DNA of 56,355 nt from an uncultured Pseudoflavonifractor sp. (lineage in GTDB: Bacteria; Bacillota; Clostridia; Oscillospirales; Oscillospiraceae): contig CAJFTA010000008.1 of the NCBI GenBank assembly GCA_904419835.1, positions 1 to 56,355 of the forward strand, given 5' to 3'. Both the position numbers and the translations under genes were made by a program. The stretch's first letter is position 1; every line of letters starts with the position of its first letter. Shown here one piece after another: positions 7,021 to 14,098 of this stretch. The notes beneath the pieces were generated by a model. That model saw nothing but the letters and a program-made list of their open reading frames with translations. It was not told the origin of the DNA and did no database searches.

Positions 7021-9165
7021 GTGAGAAGCCTCAATTTCAATCCGGTGTCCCGGGTGGGGGTCTTTCTCCTGACCATGGTGGTGCTGGCGGCGGCCCTCCT
7101 CTCCGGCCTGGTCACCGCCGCCAACTGGGACGACCTGTGGACCGGCGGCGACTACTACAACAGCGCCACCGCCCATGAGGACATGTACGCCGACCTGAAC
7201 CAGGTGGAGCAGCTGGTGGATCTCCTGCTGCGGGAGCGCTGGACCGGAGACCTGTCCTACCTGGAGGAGCAGCAGCTCAGCGGCCTTCAGGAGCGGCTGT
7301 CCGCCGGAAACACCAACTTCCGCTACCAGGTCCACGACCAGTCCGGCGCTCTGCTGGCCAGCAACCTGAATGGGGCCTCCCTGGAGGACAGCGCCGGCGC
7401 ACAGATCACCACCGCCGCCACCCTCACCTATGGTGACGACCTGGCCTATGACGACTACACTTATTACGCCGAGGATCTGGACCGATATGTCCGCATGGTG
7501 CGTACGGAGGATGGCTATGTGACCTGCGACCCGGCGGACAGCGCGGGATACTACAACGCCTACGGCTACTACTCTGACGGCTACGATTTCGAGGGCTATG
7601 ACAGCAGCTTTGACACCCGCATCAAGCGGGAGGAGCTGGTCATCCAGGCGGGCATCGCCAGCCCCATGGCCGTCTCGGACCGCTACTCTCAGAGCCGCGT
7701 TGCTTACACCCAGCTCCAGGGCCGTCTGCCCTATGTGGCCCTGGCCGCCCTGGTGTTCAGCCTGCTGAGCCTGGCGGGCATCCGCAGCCTGCTGCTGGAC
7801 TGCTGCCGCCGGCGGGAGGACGGCTCCGTGCCTCTCACCTGGCAGGAGCGCATCCCCTACGACGTGTACCTGCTGGCGGACTTCTTCCTGGCCGCCGCCC
7901 TGCTCTCCGCCGGAGATCAGGTGTCCTATGTGTACAACCAGGGCAACACCCGCCTCTATGTGATGGCGGGCCTGGCCGTGTTCGTCATGGCGGGGGCCGC
8001 CCTTATCCTGGGGCTGCTGATGACCACCGCCGTCCGCCTGAAAAACCACACCCTGCTGCGGTCCATGCTGCTCTGGCGGCTTCTCTCCGGTCTGGTGCAC
8101 GGCCTGTCCAAAATGGTGCACGGCTGGTCCATGAGCCGCCGGACCGTGACCCTCTTTCTCCTCTACCTGCTGGGTACCCTGCTCACCGGCCTGACCGTGG
8201 TGCTCATTCCGGTGTATCAGGGCTTTGTGCTCTGGTGCCTGTGCCGCTGGGCCAGGCAGTGGCGGGCCATCCGGGCGGGCACGGCGGAGATTGTGGGCGG
8301 CAGTCCGGAGACCAAAATCGACACCAGGGGCATGTACCGGGACCTGCGGGAGCACGCCGAGCAGCTCAACGACCTTGGCGCGGCGGTGAGCGCGGCGGTG
8401 GACCAGCGGATGCAGTCGGAGCGCTTCAAGGCCGAGCTCATCACCAACGTGTCCCACGACCTGAAGACCCCCCTCACCTCCATCATCAACTATGTGGACC
8501 TGCTGAAAAAGGAGCCTTTGGACAACCCCAAGGCGGTGGAGTACCTGGAGGTGCTGGACCGGAAGAGCCAGCGGCTGAAAAAGCTGACCGAGGACCTGGT
8601 GGAGGCCAGCAAGGCCTCCACGGGCAATCTGCCCGTCAGCCTGGAGCGGCTGGGCATTGTCCAGTTTGTGGGCCAGGCGCTGGGCGAGTACGAGGAGCGG
8701 TTCCAGGCCCACAACCTCACAGCGGTGCCCACCCTGCCCCAAGATGAGCTGTTCATCTGGGCCGACGGCCGCCACCTGTGGCGGGTCATCGACAATCTCT
8801 TCTCCAACTGCTGCAAGTACGCCCTGGAGGGCACCCGCATCTACCTGGACGTGACACGCTGGGAGGGCATGGTGACCCTGTCGGTGAAGAACATCTCCCG
8901 CCAGCAGCTCAACATTCCCCCTGAGCGTCTGATGGAGCGGTTTGTCCGGGGCGAGGAGTCCCGCACCACCGAGGGCTCCGGCCTGGGCCTGTCCATCGCC
9001 CGCAGCCTGACCGAGCTCCAGGGCGGCACCTTCCGGCTGGACATCGACGGGGATCTCTTCAAGGCCGCCGTCTCCTTCCCCGAGGCGGTGGCTCTGCCCG
9101 AGCCCGTCCCCGACCTGCCCTCTGAGCCGGAAAACGGCCCCGGCTCCCTGGACCACAGCGCATAA
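7021..9165 (+). CDS. Multi-pass membrane sensor histidine kinase
   Basis: A 714-residue kinase. One membrane segment (about residues 11-31) is followed by a roughly 200-residue extracytoplasmic part with a striking Tyr/Asp-rich section (many DDY and YYxDGYD repeats, about 135-200). Four or five more membrane segments lie at about 235-405. The cytoplasmic part has the phospho-acceptor His in NVSHDLKTPL (about 479) and an ATPase domain with N box (RVIDNLFSNCCKYA) and G box (EGSGLGLSIA). The GTG start at 7021 has AGGAG eight bases upstream. Several kinases of this layout occur next to VanR-like regulators in Clostridia. The signal sensed is unknown. Confidence 0.92.
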   Translation: MRSLNFNPVSRVGVFLLTMVVLAAALLSGLVTAANWDDLWTGGDYYNSATAHEDMYADLNQVEQLVDLLLRERWTGDLSYLEEQQLSGLQERLSAGNTNFRYQVHDQSGALLASNLNGASLEDSAGAQITTAATLTYGDDLAYDDYTYYAEDLDRYVRMVRTEDGYVTCDPADSAGYYNAYGYYSDGYDFEGYDSSFDTRIKREELVIQAGIASPMAVSDRYSQSRVAYTQLQGRLPYVALAALVFSLLSLAGIRSLLLDCCRRREDGSVPLTWQERIPYDVYLLADFFLAAALLSAGDQVSYVYNQGNTRLYVMAGLAVFVMAGAALILGLLMTTAVRLKNHTLLRSMLLWRLLSGLVHGLSKMVHGWSMSRRTVTLFLLYLLGTLLTGLTVVLIPVYQGFVLWCLCRWARQWRAIRAGTAEIVGGSPETKIDTRGMYRDLREHAEQLNDLGAAVSAAVDQRMQSERFKAELITNVSHDLKTPLTSIINYVDLLKKEPLDNPKAVEYLEVLDRKSQRLKKLTEDLVEASKASTGNLPVSLERLGIVQFVGQALGEYEERFQAHNLTAVPTLPQDELFIWADGRHLWRVIDNLFSNCCKYALEGTRIYLDVTRWEGMVTLSVKNISRQQLNIPPERLMERFVRGEESRTTEGSGLGLSIARSLTELQGGTFRLDIDGDLFKAAVSFPEAVALPEPVPDLPSEPENGPGSLDHSA

Positions 9166-9172
9166 ACCATCT

Positions 9173-9208
9173 CCGGCACGGGACAATATCCCGTGCCGGA
9201 ATTTTTTT
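9173..9208 (+). terminator. Rho-independent terminator after the histidine kinase
   Basis: A 10-bp perfect GC-rich stem (CCGGCACGGG with its complement), 7-base loop, then seven T residues. It is eight bases beyond the kinase stop codon. Confidence 0.92.
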
Positions 9209-9294
9209 GCTTTTTGGGGCCTTTCCCTCTTTTCAAATTTCCTGTTATATGGTATGATTTAAACAGGAATTATTCTTGTTAATGAGGTGAGCAT

Positions 9295-10200
9295 ATGTAC
9301 GACATCATTATCATCGGCGCCGGCCCGGCGGGCCTGACCGCCGCCATCTACGCCAAGCGGGCCGGGTACTCCGCCCTGCTTCTGGAGGGGGGCACCCCCG
9401 GCGGCCAGGCGGCCACCACGCCGGACATTGAGAACTGGCCGGGCAGCAAGCAGGTCTCCGGGCCGGACTTCGCCATGAATCTCTACGAGCAGGCCCAGTC
9501 CCTGGGCACGGACATCCGCTTTGAGCGGGTGGCCGCCCTGGCCGACCAGGGCGCATACAAGACCGTGACCACCGGCGGAAACACCTATGAGGGCCGGACG
9601 GTGATCATCGCCAACGGCGTCCGCCGCCGGAAGCTGGAGGTGCCCGGCGAGGAACGGCTGGCCGGCCGGGGCGTGAGCTACTGCGCCACCTGCGACGGCA
9701 ACTTCTTCCGGGGCAGGGACACGGCGGTGGTGGGCGGGGGCAACACCGCCCTGGAGGACGCCCTCTTCCTGGCCAACATCTGCCCCAACGTGTACCTGAT
9801 CCACCGGCGGGATACCTTTAAGGCGGAGCGGCATCTCATCGACGCCCTGGCCGCCGCGCCCAACATCCACGTGCTCCTCTCCCACAGGGTGGTGGAGGTT
9901 CAGGGGGAGCAGTCTGTGACCTCCCTGCTGGTGGAGGGGCCGGAGGGCAGGCGCTCCCTGCCGGTGGCGGGGGTGTTCGCCGCCGTGGGTCTGGTCCCGG
10001 ACAACCAGGTCTTCTCCCCGCCCCTGGAGCTGGACGGCGCGGGCTATATTGTGGCGGGGGAGGACACCTGCACCAACGTGCCCGGCGTCTTTGCCGCCGG
10101 GGACACCCGGGTGAAGGACCTGCGCCAGCTGGTCACCGCCGCGGCGGACGGCGCTTCCGCCGCCTCCCAGGCGGGCCGCTACCTCCAGTCCGCCCAATAA
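9295..10200 (+). CDS. trxB: Thioredoxin reductase (NADPH/FAD)
   Basis: A 301-residue flavoprotein of the low-molecular-weight thioredoxin reductase type. It transfers electrons from NAD(P)H through FAD to thioredoxin in the cytoplasm. The FAD motif GAGPAG is at residue 8, the redox-active CATC in ISYCATCDG-like context near residue 129, a second nucleotide motif GGGNTALE near 147, and the C-terminal FAD motif GVFAAGDTR near 262. The ATG at 9295 has GAGGTGA six bases upstream. No thioredoxin gene is adjacent. It appears monocistronic, with a terminator before it and a hairpin after it. Ferredoxin-dependent relatives exist, so the electron donor is not certain. Confidence 0.93.
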   Translation: MYDIIIIGAGPAGLTAAIYAKRAGYSALLLEGGTPGGQAATTPDIENWPGSKQVSGPDFAMNLYEQAQSLGTDIRFERVAALADQGAYKTVTTGGNTYEGRTVIIANGVRRRKLEVPGEERLAGRGVSYCATCDGNFFRGRDTAVVGGGNTALEDALFLANICPNVYLIHRRDTFKAERHLIDALAAAPNIHVLLSHRVVEVQGEQSVTSLLVEGPEGRRSLPVAGVFAAVGLVPDNQVFSPPLELDGAGYIVAGEDTCTNVPGVFAAGDTRVKDLRQLVTAAADGASAASQAGRYLQSAQ

Positions 10201-10210
10201 ACAGCAAATA

Positions 10211-10242
10211 TGCGCCCTGGAAACAGCTGTTCCCAGGGCGCA
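10211..10242. terminator. Hairpin between convergent trxB and NlpC/P60 genes
   Basis: A 10-bp perfect stem TGCGCCCTGG/CCAGGGCGCA sits between two converging stop codons. Neither side has a good U-tract, so it may be a weak bidirectional terminator or a 3'-end stabilising structure. Confidence 0.5.
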
Positions 10243-10250
10243 CTGTCTGC

Positions 10251-11066
10251 CTAGAATATGGAGCCCACTGCCGTCAGGCTGCCGGCCAGATCGGCCCGGT
10301 AGCCGGCCCGGCCTGGGTGAAGGCTGTTGATGACAACGCCGTCGTCCCCCGCCCGGGCGGTGGCGTGGATGTACCGCCCGTCCCCCAGATACATGGCCAC
10401 ATGGCCGGGGAAGAAGAGCAGATCTCCGGGACCCATCTTCTCCCTGGGGATGGGCCGGATGGGGTAGCCCTCCCTGATGGCCGCGTCCCGCCAGATGATC
10501 ACCCCGCAGAGCAGATAGGCCATGGAGCACAGACCGGAGCAGTCGATGCCCATGGGGGTCTTGCCGCCCCAGCGGTAAGATACGCCCCGGTAGGCCAGGG
10601 CGGCATCCACCAGGGCGGCGCGCATGGCCGCCTCGTCCTTATGGACGGGCGCGGTGTGGAGCTGCCCCAGAACGCTGCTGCGGAGATACCCCTCCTGCCC
10701 GCCGGGGAGCAGCACCCGCTGCCAGCCCTCCCGCTCTTCCCCGCTCGGGGCCACGATATCCCCCCGGACCAGGGACGCCGCCGGCCAGGCCGCCACGTCG
10801 GGAAAGGCCAGCACGTCGCAGGTCCCCCGGAGCACCACCTTCTTCTCCCGGCCCGCCCATCGCTCCGCTGTCTCCTCGCCGAAGAGGAGGCACTCCTCCG
10901 GAGCATAGCCAGTGTAGCCGTAGTGGGTGCGCACCAGCTTCCAGGCGGTCCCCGTGTCCTCCAGCACCTCCACGATCATGCCCCCCAGGGCCTCGTCCGC
11001 CCGCCCGCACCGGCAGGACGGCCCGCTCATCAGCGGGCAGATAGGTGCTGTCACAACCGCTCTCAT
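10251..11066 (-). CDS. NlpC/P60 cell-wall peptidase with SH3-like domains
   Basis: About 271 residues. The C-terminal NlpC/P60 domain has catalytic Cys in GIDCSGLCSMAY, His in PGHVAMYLG and a later polar HATARAG site. Such enzymes cut the D-Glu/diamino-acid bond in peptidoglycan stem peptides. The first 130 residues look like two SH3b domains, as in dipeptidyl-peptidase VI enzymes. No signal peptide is obvious, which suggests action on cytoplasmic recycled muropeptides or non-classical export. Two adjacent ATGs exist. The one at 11066 is seven bases from the GGGAGG site and is preferred over 11069. A longer frame upstream lacks a ribosome site. Confidence 0.88.
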   Translation of the reverse strand: MRAVVTAPICPLMSGPSCRCGRADEALGGMIVEVLEDTGTAWKLVRTHYGYTGYAPEECLLFGEETAERWAGREKKVVLRGTCDVLAFPDVAAWPAASLVRGDIVAPSGEEREGWQRVLLPGGQEGYLRSSVLGQLHTAPVHKDEAAMRAALVDAALAYRGVSYRWGGKTPMGIDCSGLCSMAYLLCGVIIWRDAAIREGYPIRPIPREKMGPGDLLFFPGHVAMYLGDGRYIHATARAGDDGVVINSLHPGRAGYRADLAGSLTAVGSIF

Positions 11067-11121
11067 CATTCGCCCTCCCCTCTCCGGGCCGCCGCCCGGG
11101 GTCCTTCCCTCTATGGATACG

Positions 11122-11150
11122 AGGGTAGCACAGATTCCATGCCCTGTAAA
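11122..11150 (-). promoter_or_regulatory. Probable promoter of the NlpC/P60 gene
   Basis: Minus strand: TTTACA (11150-11145), a 17-base spacer and TACCCT (11127-11122). The -35 is close to consensus and the -10 is weak. Confidence 0.5.
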
Positions 11151-11249
11151 GCTGCACAAATCAGGACCAAAATGATTCAGAATTTTCCTTTTTATTATCC
11201 TGTGTTACTTGGCAGAGACGTAAAAATATGGTATGCTTCTGAAAAGTCC

Positions 11250-11278
11250 GCTTTATCGTACATATTTTGCGCTATAAT
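11250..11278 (+). promoter_or_regulatory. Probable promoter of the WYL regulator
   Basis: A perfect -10 TATAAT at 11273-11278 lies 23 bases upstream of the start codon. The -35 position (GCTTTA) is poor, so an activator or an upstream element may be needed. The 220-base divergent gap otherwise contains only AT-rich sequence. Confidence 0.45.
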
Positions 11279-11301
11279 GGTATGGAAAGGGGGGATGCGC
11301 C

Positions 11302-12318
11302 ATGGCGAGAGGCGCGAATCAAAAGCTCAAGCTGCCGCTGCTGGAGCGGGCCCTGCTCCGTGAGACCGACGAGGACCACCCCATGACCGTCCAGCAGCTC
11401 ATCAGCACTCTGGAGGCCCATGAGGTGGGGGCGGAGCGCAAGAGCATCTATGACGACATGGACGCCCTGCGGGAGCTGGGGCTGGACGTCCAGAGCCGGA
11501 AGGGGAAGTCCCCCGGCTGGTTTATCGGCGGAAGGCTCTTCGAGCTGGCCGAGCTGAAGCTGCTGGTGGACGCGGTGCAGTCCTGCAAATTCATCACCCG
11601 GCGCAAATCGGACGCGCTGATCCACAAGCTGGAGAGCCTGACCAGCCGCCATCAGGCCCGCTCGCTCCAGCGGCAGGTCTATGTGTCGGGCCGGGTGAAG
11701 GCCATGAACGAGAGCGTATATTACAACATCGACAAGCTCCACAGCGCCATTGCCACCGGCAAGTCGGTGACCTTCCGGTACTTTGAGTACAATGTCCGAA
11801 AGGAGAAGGTCTTCCGGCGGGAGGGGCGCCGCTATCAGGTGAGCCCCTACGGGCTGATCTGGGACAATGAGAACTACTATCTGGCCGGGTTCGACCACCT
11901 GCACCGGGAGATGCGGCATTACCGGGTGGACAAGATGGCCGAGCTGGCGGTGACCTGCCTGCCCCGGCTGGGGGACGAGAGCTGCCTGGACTTCGACCTG
12001 TCCACCTACGCCCAGAAGCATTTCGGCATGTTCCGCGGCCGGGAGGCTCAGGTGACGCTGCGCTGCCGGAACCAGCTGGTGGGCGTGGTATTGGACCGGT
12101 TCGGCCAGGATGTGATTCTGGTCCCCGACGGGGACGACCACTTCACTGTTACAGTGCGCGCGGTAGTGAGCCCCCAGTTCCTGGGCTGGCTCTTCGGCCT
12201 CGGCTCCGGCGCGGAGCTGCTCTCCCCCGACTGGGCGGTGGATGCCTTCCGCGACCAGCTGCACAGCCTGGAGTACGCCCTCCCTCCGCTCCGGCCGGCG
12301 GAGGCCATGGGCCGGTAA
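11302..12318 (+). CDS. WYL-domain transcriptional regulator
   Basis: A 338-residue regulator. The N-terminal winged helix (about residues 12-75, including ERKSIYDDMDALRELG) is followed by a WYL domain (about 140-230: VSPYGLIWDNENYYLAGFD, then HYRVDKM) and a C-terminal WCX extension. WYL proteins sense ligands, in some cases nucleic-acid fragments, and control DNA repair, phage defence or stress genes. No defence or phage gene is adjacent. The neighbouring divergent gene is an NlpC/P60 peptidase and the downstream gene an orphan response regulator. The target is unknown. Confidence 0.9.
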   Translation: MARGANQKLKLPLLERALLRETDEDHPMTVQQLISTLEAHEVGAERKSIYDDMDALRELGLDVQSRKGKSPGWFIGGRLFELAELKLLVDAVQSCKFITRRKSDALIHKLESLTSRHQARSLQRQVYVSGRVKAMNESVYYNIDKLHSAIATGKSVTFRYFEYNVRKEKVFRREGRRYQVSPYGLIWDNENYYLAGFDHLHREMRHYRVDKMAELAVTCLPRLGDESCLDFDLSTYAQKHFGMFRGREAQVTLRCRNQLVGVVLDRFGQDVILVPDGDDHFTVTVRAVVSPQFLGWLFGLGSGAELLSPDWAVDAFRDQLHSLEYALPPLRPAEAMGR

Positions 12319-12380
12319 GCCGCCCCCTTCTCTTTCCCGGTCCTGTCCCAACCGACTTCTCACGGAAAGGAGATATTCCC

Positions 12381-13073
12381 ATGGCAGAACGGATTTTGAT
12401 TGTGGATGATGAAGACAAGCTGCGGGCCCTTGTGGCAAAGCATGCCCGCCACGCGGGCTATGAGATCGCCGAGTGCGCCGACGGGTGTGCCGCGGTGGAA
12501 CGCTGCCGGGAGGGCGGCATTGATTTGGTCGTCCTGGATATCATGCTCCCCGGCCTGGACGGCTACGAGGTCCTTCGGGCCATCCGCACCTTCTCCGACG
12601 TACCTGTGCTCATGCTCTCCGTCCACGGAGAGGAACAGGATAAGGTGCGGGGCTTTAAGCTGGGAGCGGACGACTACATGGTCAAGCCCTTCTCGCCCCG
12701 GGAGCTGATTTACCGGCTGGCCGCCCTGCTCAAGCGGCGGCGCGCCGCCTCCGTCCCCGCCGCCCCTGTCCTGGGTACCGGCGGCCTGGTGGTGGATCCG
12801 GCGGCCCGCCGGGTCTTGGTGGACGGCCGGCCTGTGGAGCTCTCCCCCAAGGAGTTCGACCTGCTCCTTCAGCTGGTCTCCCACCCGGGCACCGCCATGC
12901 CCCGGCATACTCTGCTGGAGGCGGTCTGGGGCCCCGACCGCCCCAAGGGCGAGCGCACCCTGGACACCCACATCAAGCAGGTCCGCCGTGCCATCGGCCC
13001 CTACGCCGAGCGGATTGTCACCCTCCGGGGTGTGGGGTACCGCTTCGACAACACGCCCGGCCGCTTCCCCTGA
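12381..13073 (+). CDS. Orphan OmpR-family response regulator
   Basis: A 230-residue protein with receiver (VDDEDKL, Asp in VLDIMLPGLDGYE near residue 53, Lys in VKPFSPREL) and winged-helix output domain (LSPKEFDLLLQL to GVGYRFD). The ATG follows AAGGAGATATTCCC at good spacing. No histidine kinase is next to it. The gene lies 62 bases after the WYL regulator and ends at a strong terminator, so the two may be co-transcribed. The Ala/Pro/Arg-rich linker between domains is short. The kinase partner must be encoded elsewhere, possibly by cross-talk with the system at 6285-9165. Confidence 0.9.
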   Translation: MAERILIVDDEDKLRALVAKHARHAGYEIAECADGCAAVERCREGGIDLVVLDIMLPGLDGYEVLRAIRTFSDVPVLMLSVHGEEQDKVRGFKLGADDYMVKPFSPRELIYRLAALLKRRRAASVPAAPVLGTGGLVVDPAARRVLVDGRPVELSPKEFDLLLQLVSHPGTAMPRHTLLEAVWGPDRPKGERTLDTHIKQVRRAIGPYAERIVTLRGVGYRFDNTPGRFP

Positions 13074-13096
13074 ATCCGGGCCATAACACCGCCGCA

Positions 13097-13133
13097 ATCA
13101 GCCTGCCGTCTCTCCCGGCAGGCTGATTTTTTT
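13097..13133 (+). terminator. Rho-independent terminator after the orphan response regulator
   Basis: A 12-bp perfect stem (ATCAGCCTGCCG and complement) with a 7-base loop is followed by a run of seven T residues. It is directly adjacent to the stop of the convergent AraC gene. Confidence 0.92.
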
Positions 13134-13136
13134 GGG

Positions 13137-13916
13137 TCAGTCGATGATGTCCCAGGCCACGCTGTGGGGCTGGGAGCGGTATTTTGCCGGCGGCTGGCCG
13201 TAGTGCTTCTGAAAATCCCGTGCAAAGCTGCTGTGGGAGGGAAAGGCGAACTGCACCGCCGCCTCGGCCACGGTGATATCGGTGGTCAGCAGCATATACC
13301 GGGCGGCCCGCAGCTTCTCCCGCAGGATGTACTCCTTCAGAGTCATGCCTGTCTGGCGGTGGAAGAGGGCGGAGAGGTAGTTGGGGGACAGTCCGCAGTG
13401 CCGGGCCAGCTCGGCCACGGTGATTTTGAAGTGCAGGTGCTTGGAGACATAGTCCCGGCAGGCCACCACCGCTGGAACCTGGGACAGCCGGCTGTCCCTC
13501 ACCCGGGAGGCAAAGTCCACCCCGGCCCGGTGGAACAGCTCATACACCGCCCTGGGGTCATCCATCCGGTGGACCACGCAGAGGTAGGCGTCGGAGAGGC
13601 TGTACGCGATCTCCTGGTCCAGGCCGCCCTCAATGGCAAAGCGGGTATAGAGGGTTATCGCCACAATAAAGGCACAGCGCCACTGGTCCAGCTCGCTCTG
13701 GGCCATCATGCCCATGGAGGCGCTGCACCCATAGCTCTGGCCGCTGTAGAGCTGGGCCAGCTGCTCCGGCCTTCCCTCTTTTACATAGAGAAACTGCAGC
13801 GTCTCCTCCTGGTAGTTCTGGTGGAACTCCAGATTCTCCCGCCGCTGTGCCACCAGCCGGTCCATAATGGCCTCCACTTCCGGCGGCGTAATGGGGCTCT
13901 TTTCCGGTTCGCTCAC
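13137..13916 (-). CDS. AraC-family transcriptional regulator
   Basis: A 259-residue regulator. The C-terminal 100 residues contain the two AraC helix-turn-helix units (KITVAELARHCGLSPNYLSALFHRQTG and DITVAEAAVQFAFPSHSSFARDFQKHYG). The N-terminal 150 residues show no cupin-like sugar-binding pattern and resemble the helical sensory part of some Clostridium AraC proteins. The start is GTG with GGAGGG upstream. It is divergent from the GH3 glycosidase across a 182-base AT-rich gap, which makes that gene the most likely target. The inducer cannot be deduced. Confidence 0.9.
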   Translation of the reverse strand: MSEPEKSPITPPEVEAIMDRLVAQRRENLEFHQNYQEETLQFLYVKEGRPEQLAQLYSGQSYGCSASMGMMAQSELDQWRCAFIVAITLYTRFAIEGGLDQEIAYSLSDAYLCVVHRMDDPRAVYELFHRAGVDFASRVRDSRLSQVPAVVACRDYVSKHLHFKITVAELARHCGLSPNYLSALFHRQTGMTLKEYILREKLRAARYMLLTTDITVAEAAVQFAFPSHSSFARDFQKHYGQPPAKYRSQPHSVAWDIID

Positions 13917-13957
13917 GGTATTCCCTCCATTTTCACCAATTTCGCATGCTTAAATTT

Positions 13958-13985
13958 ATTATATATGGACATTTTTATATGTAAA
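13958..13985 (-). promoter_or_regulatory. Promoter of the AraC regulator
   Basis: Minus strand: TTTACA (13985-13980), a 16-base spacer and a perfect TATAAT (13963-13958). Confidence 0.65.
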
Positions 13986-13994
13986 GTAGATTTT

Positions 13995-14023
13995 TTGTAT
14001 TAAGAGTAGAAATCGTGTATCTA
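13995..14023 (+). promoter_or_regulatory. Possible promoter of the GH3 gene
   Basis: TTGTAT (13995-14000), a 17-base spacer and TATCTA (14018-14023). The weak -10 would fit activator dependence. The -35 lies only nine bases from the AraC -35, so a regulator bound between them could affect both genes. Confidence 0.45.
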
Positions 14024-14098
14024 TTTTTCCTTTCTGTCGGTATTCTTTTTCTGCAATGTGTACGGACACATGGCAGAAAAAAGGAAGGAGAAATGAAA

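Noticed and set aside
11069..11159. N-terminal extension of the NlpC/P60 protein
   Set aside because: The extra 30 codons overlap the promoter and lack a ribosome site. The GGGAGG site fits the start at 11066 or 11069.
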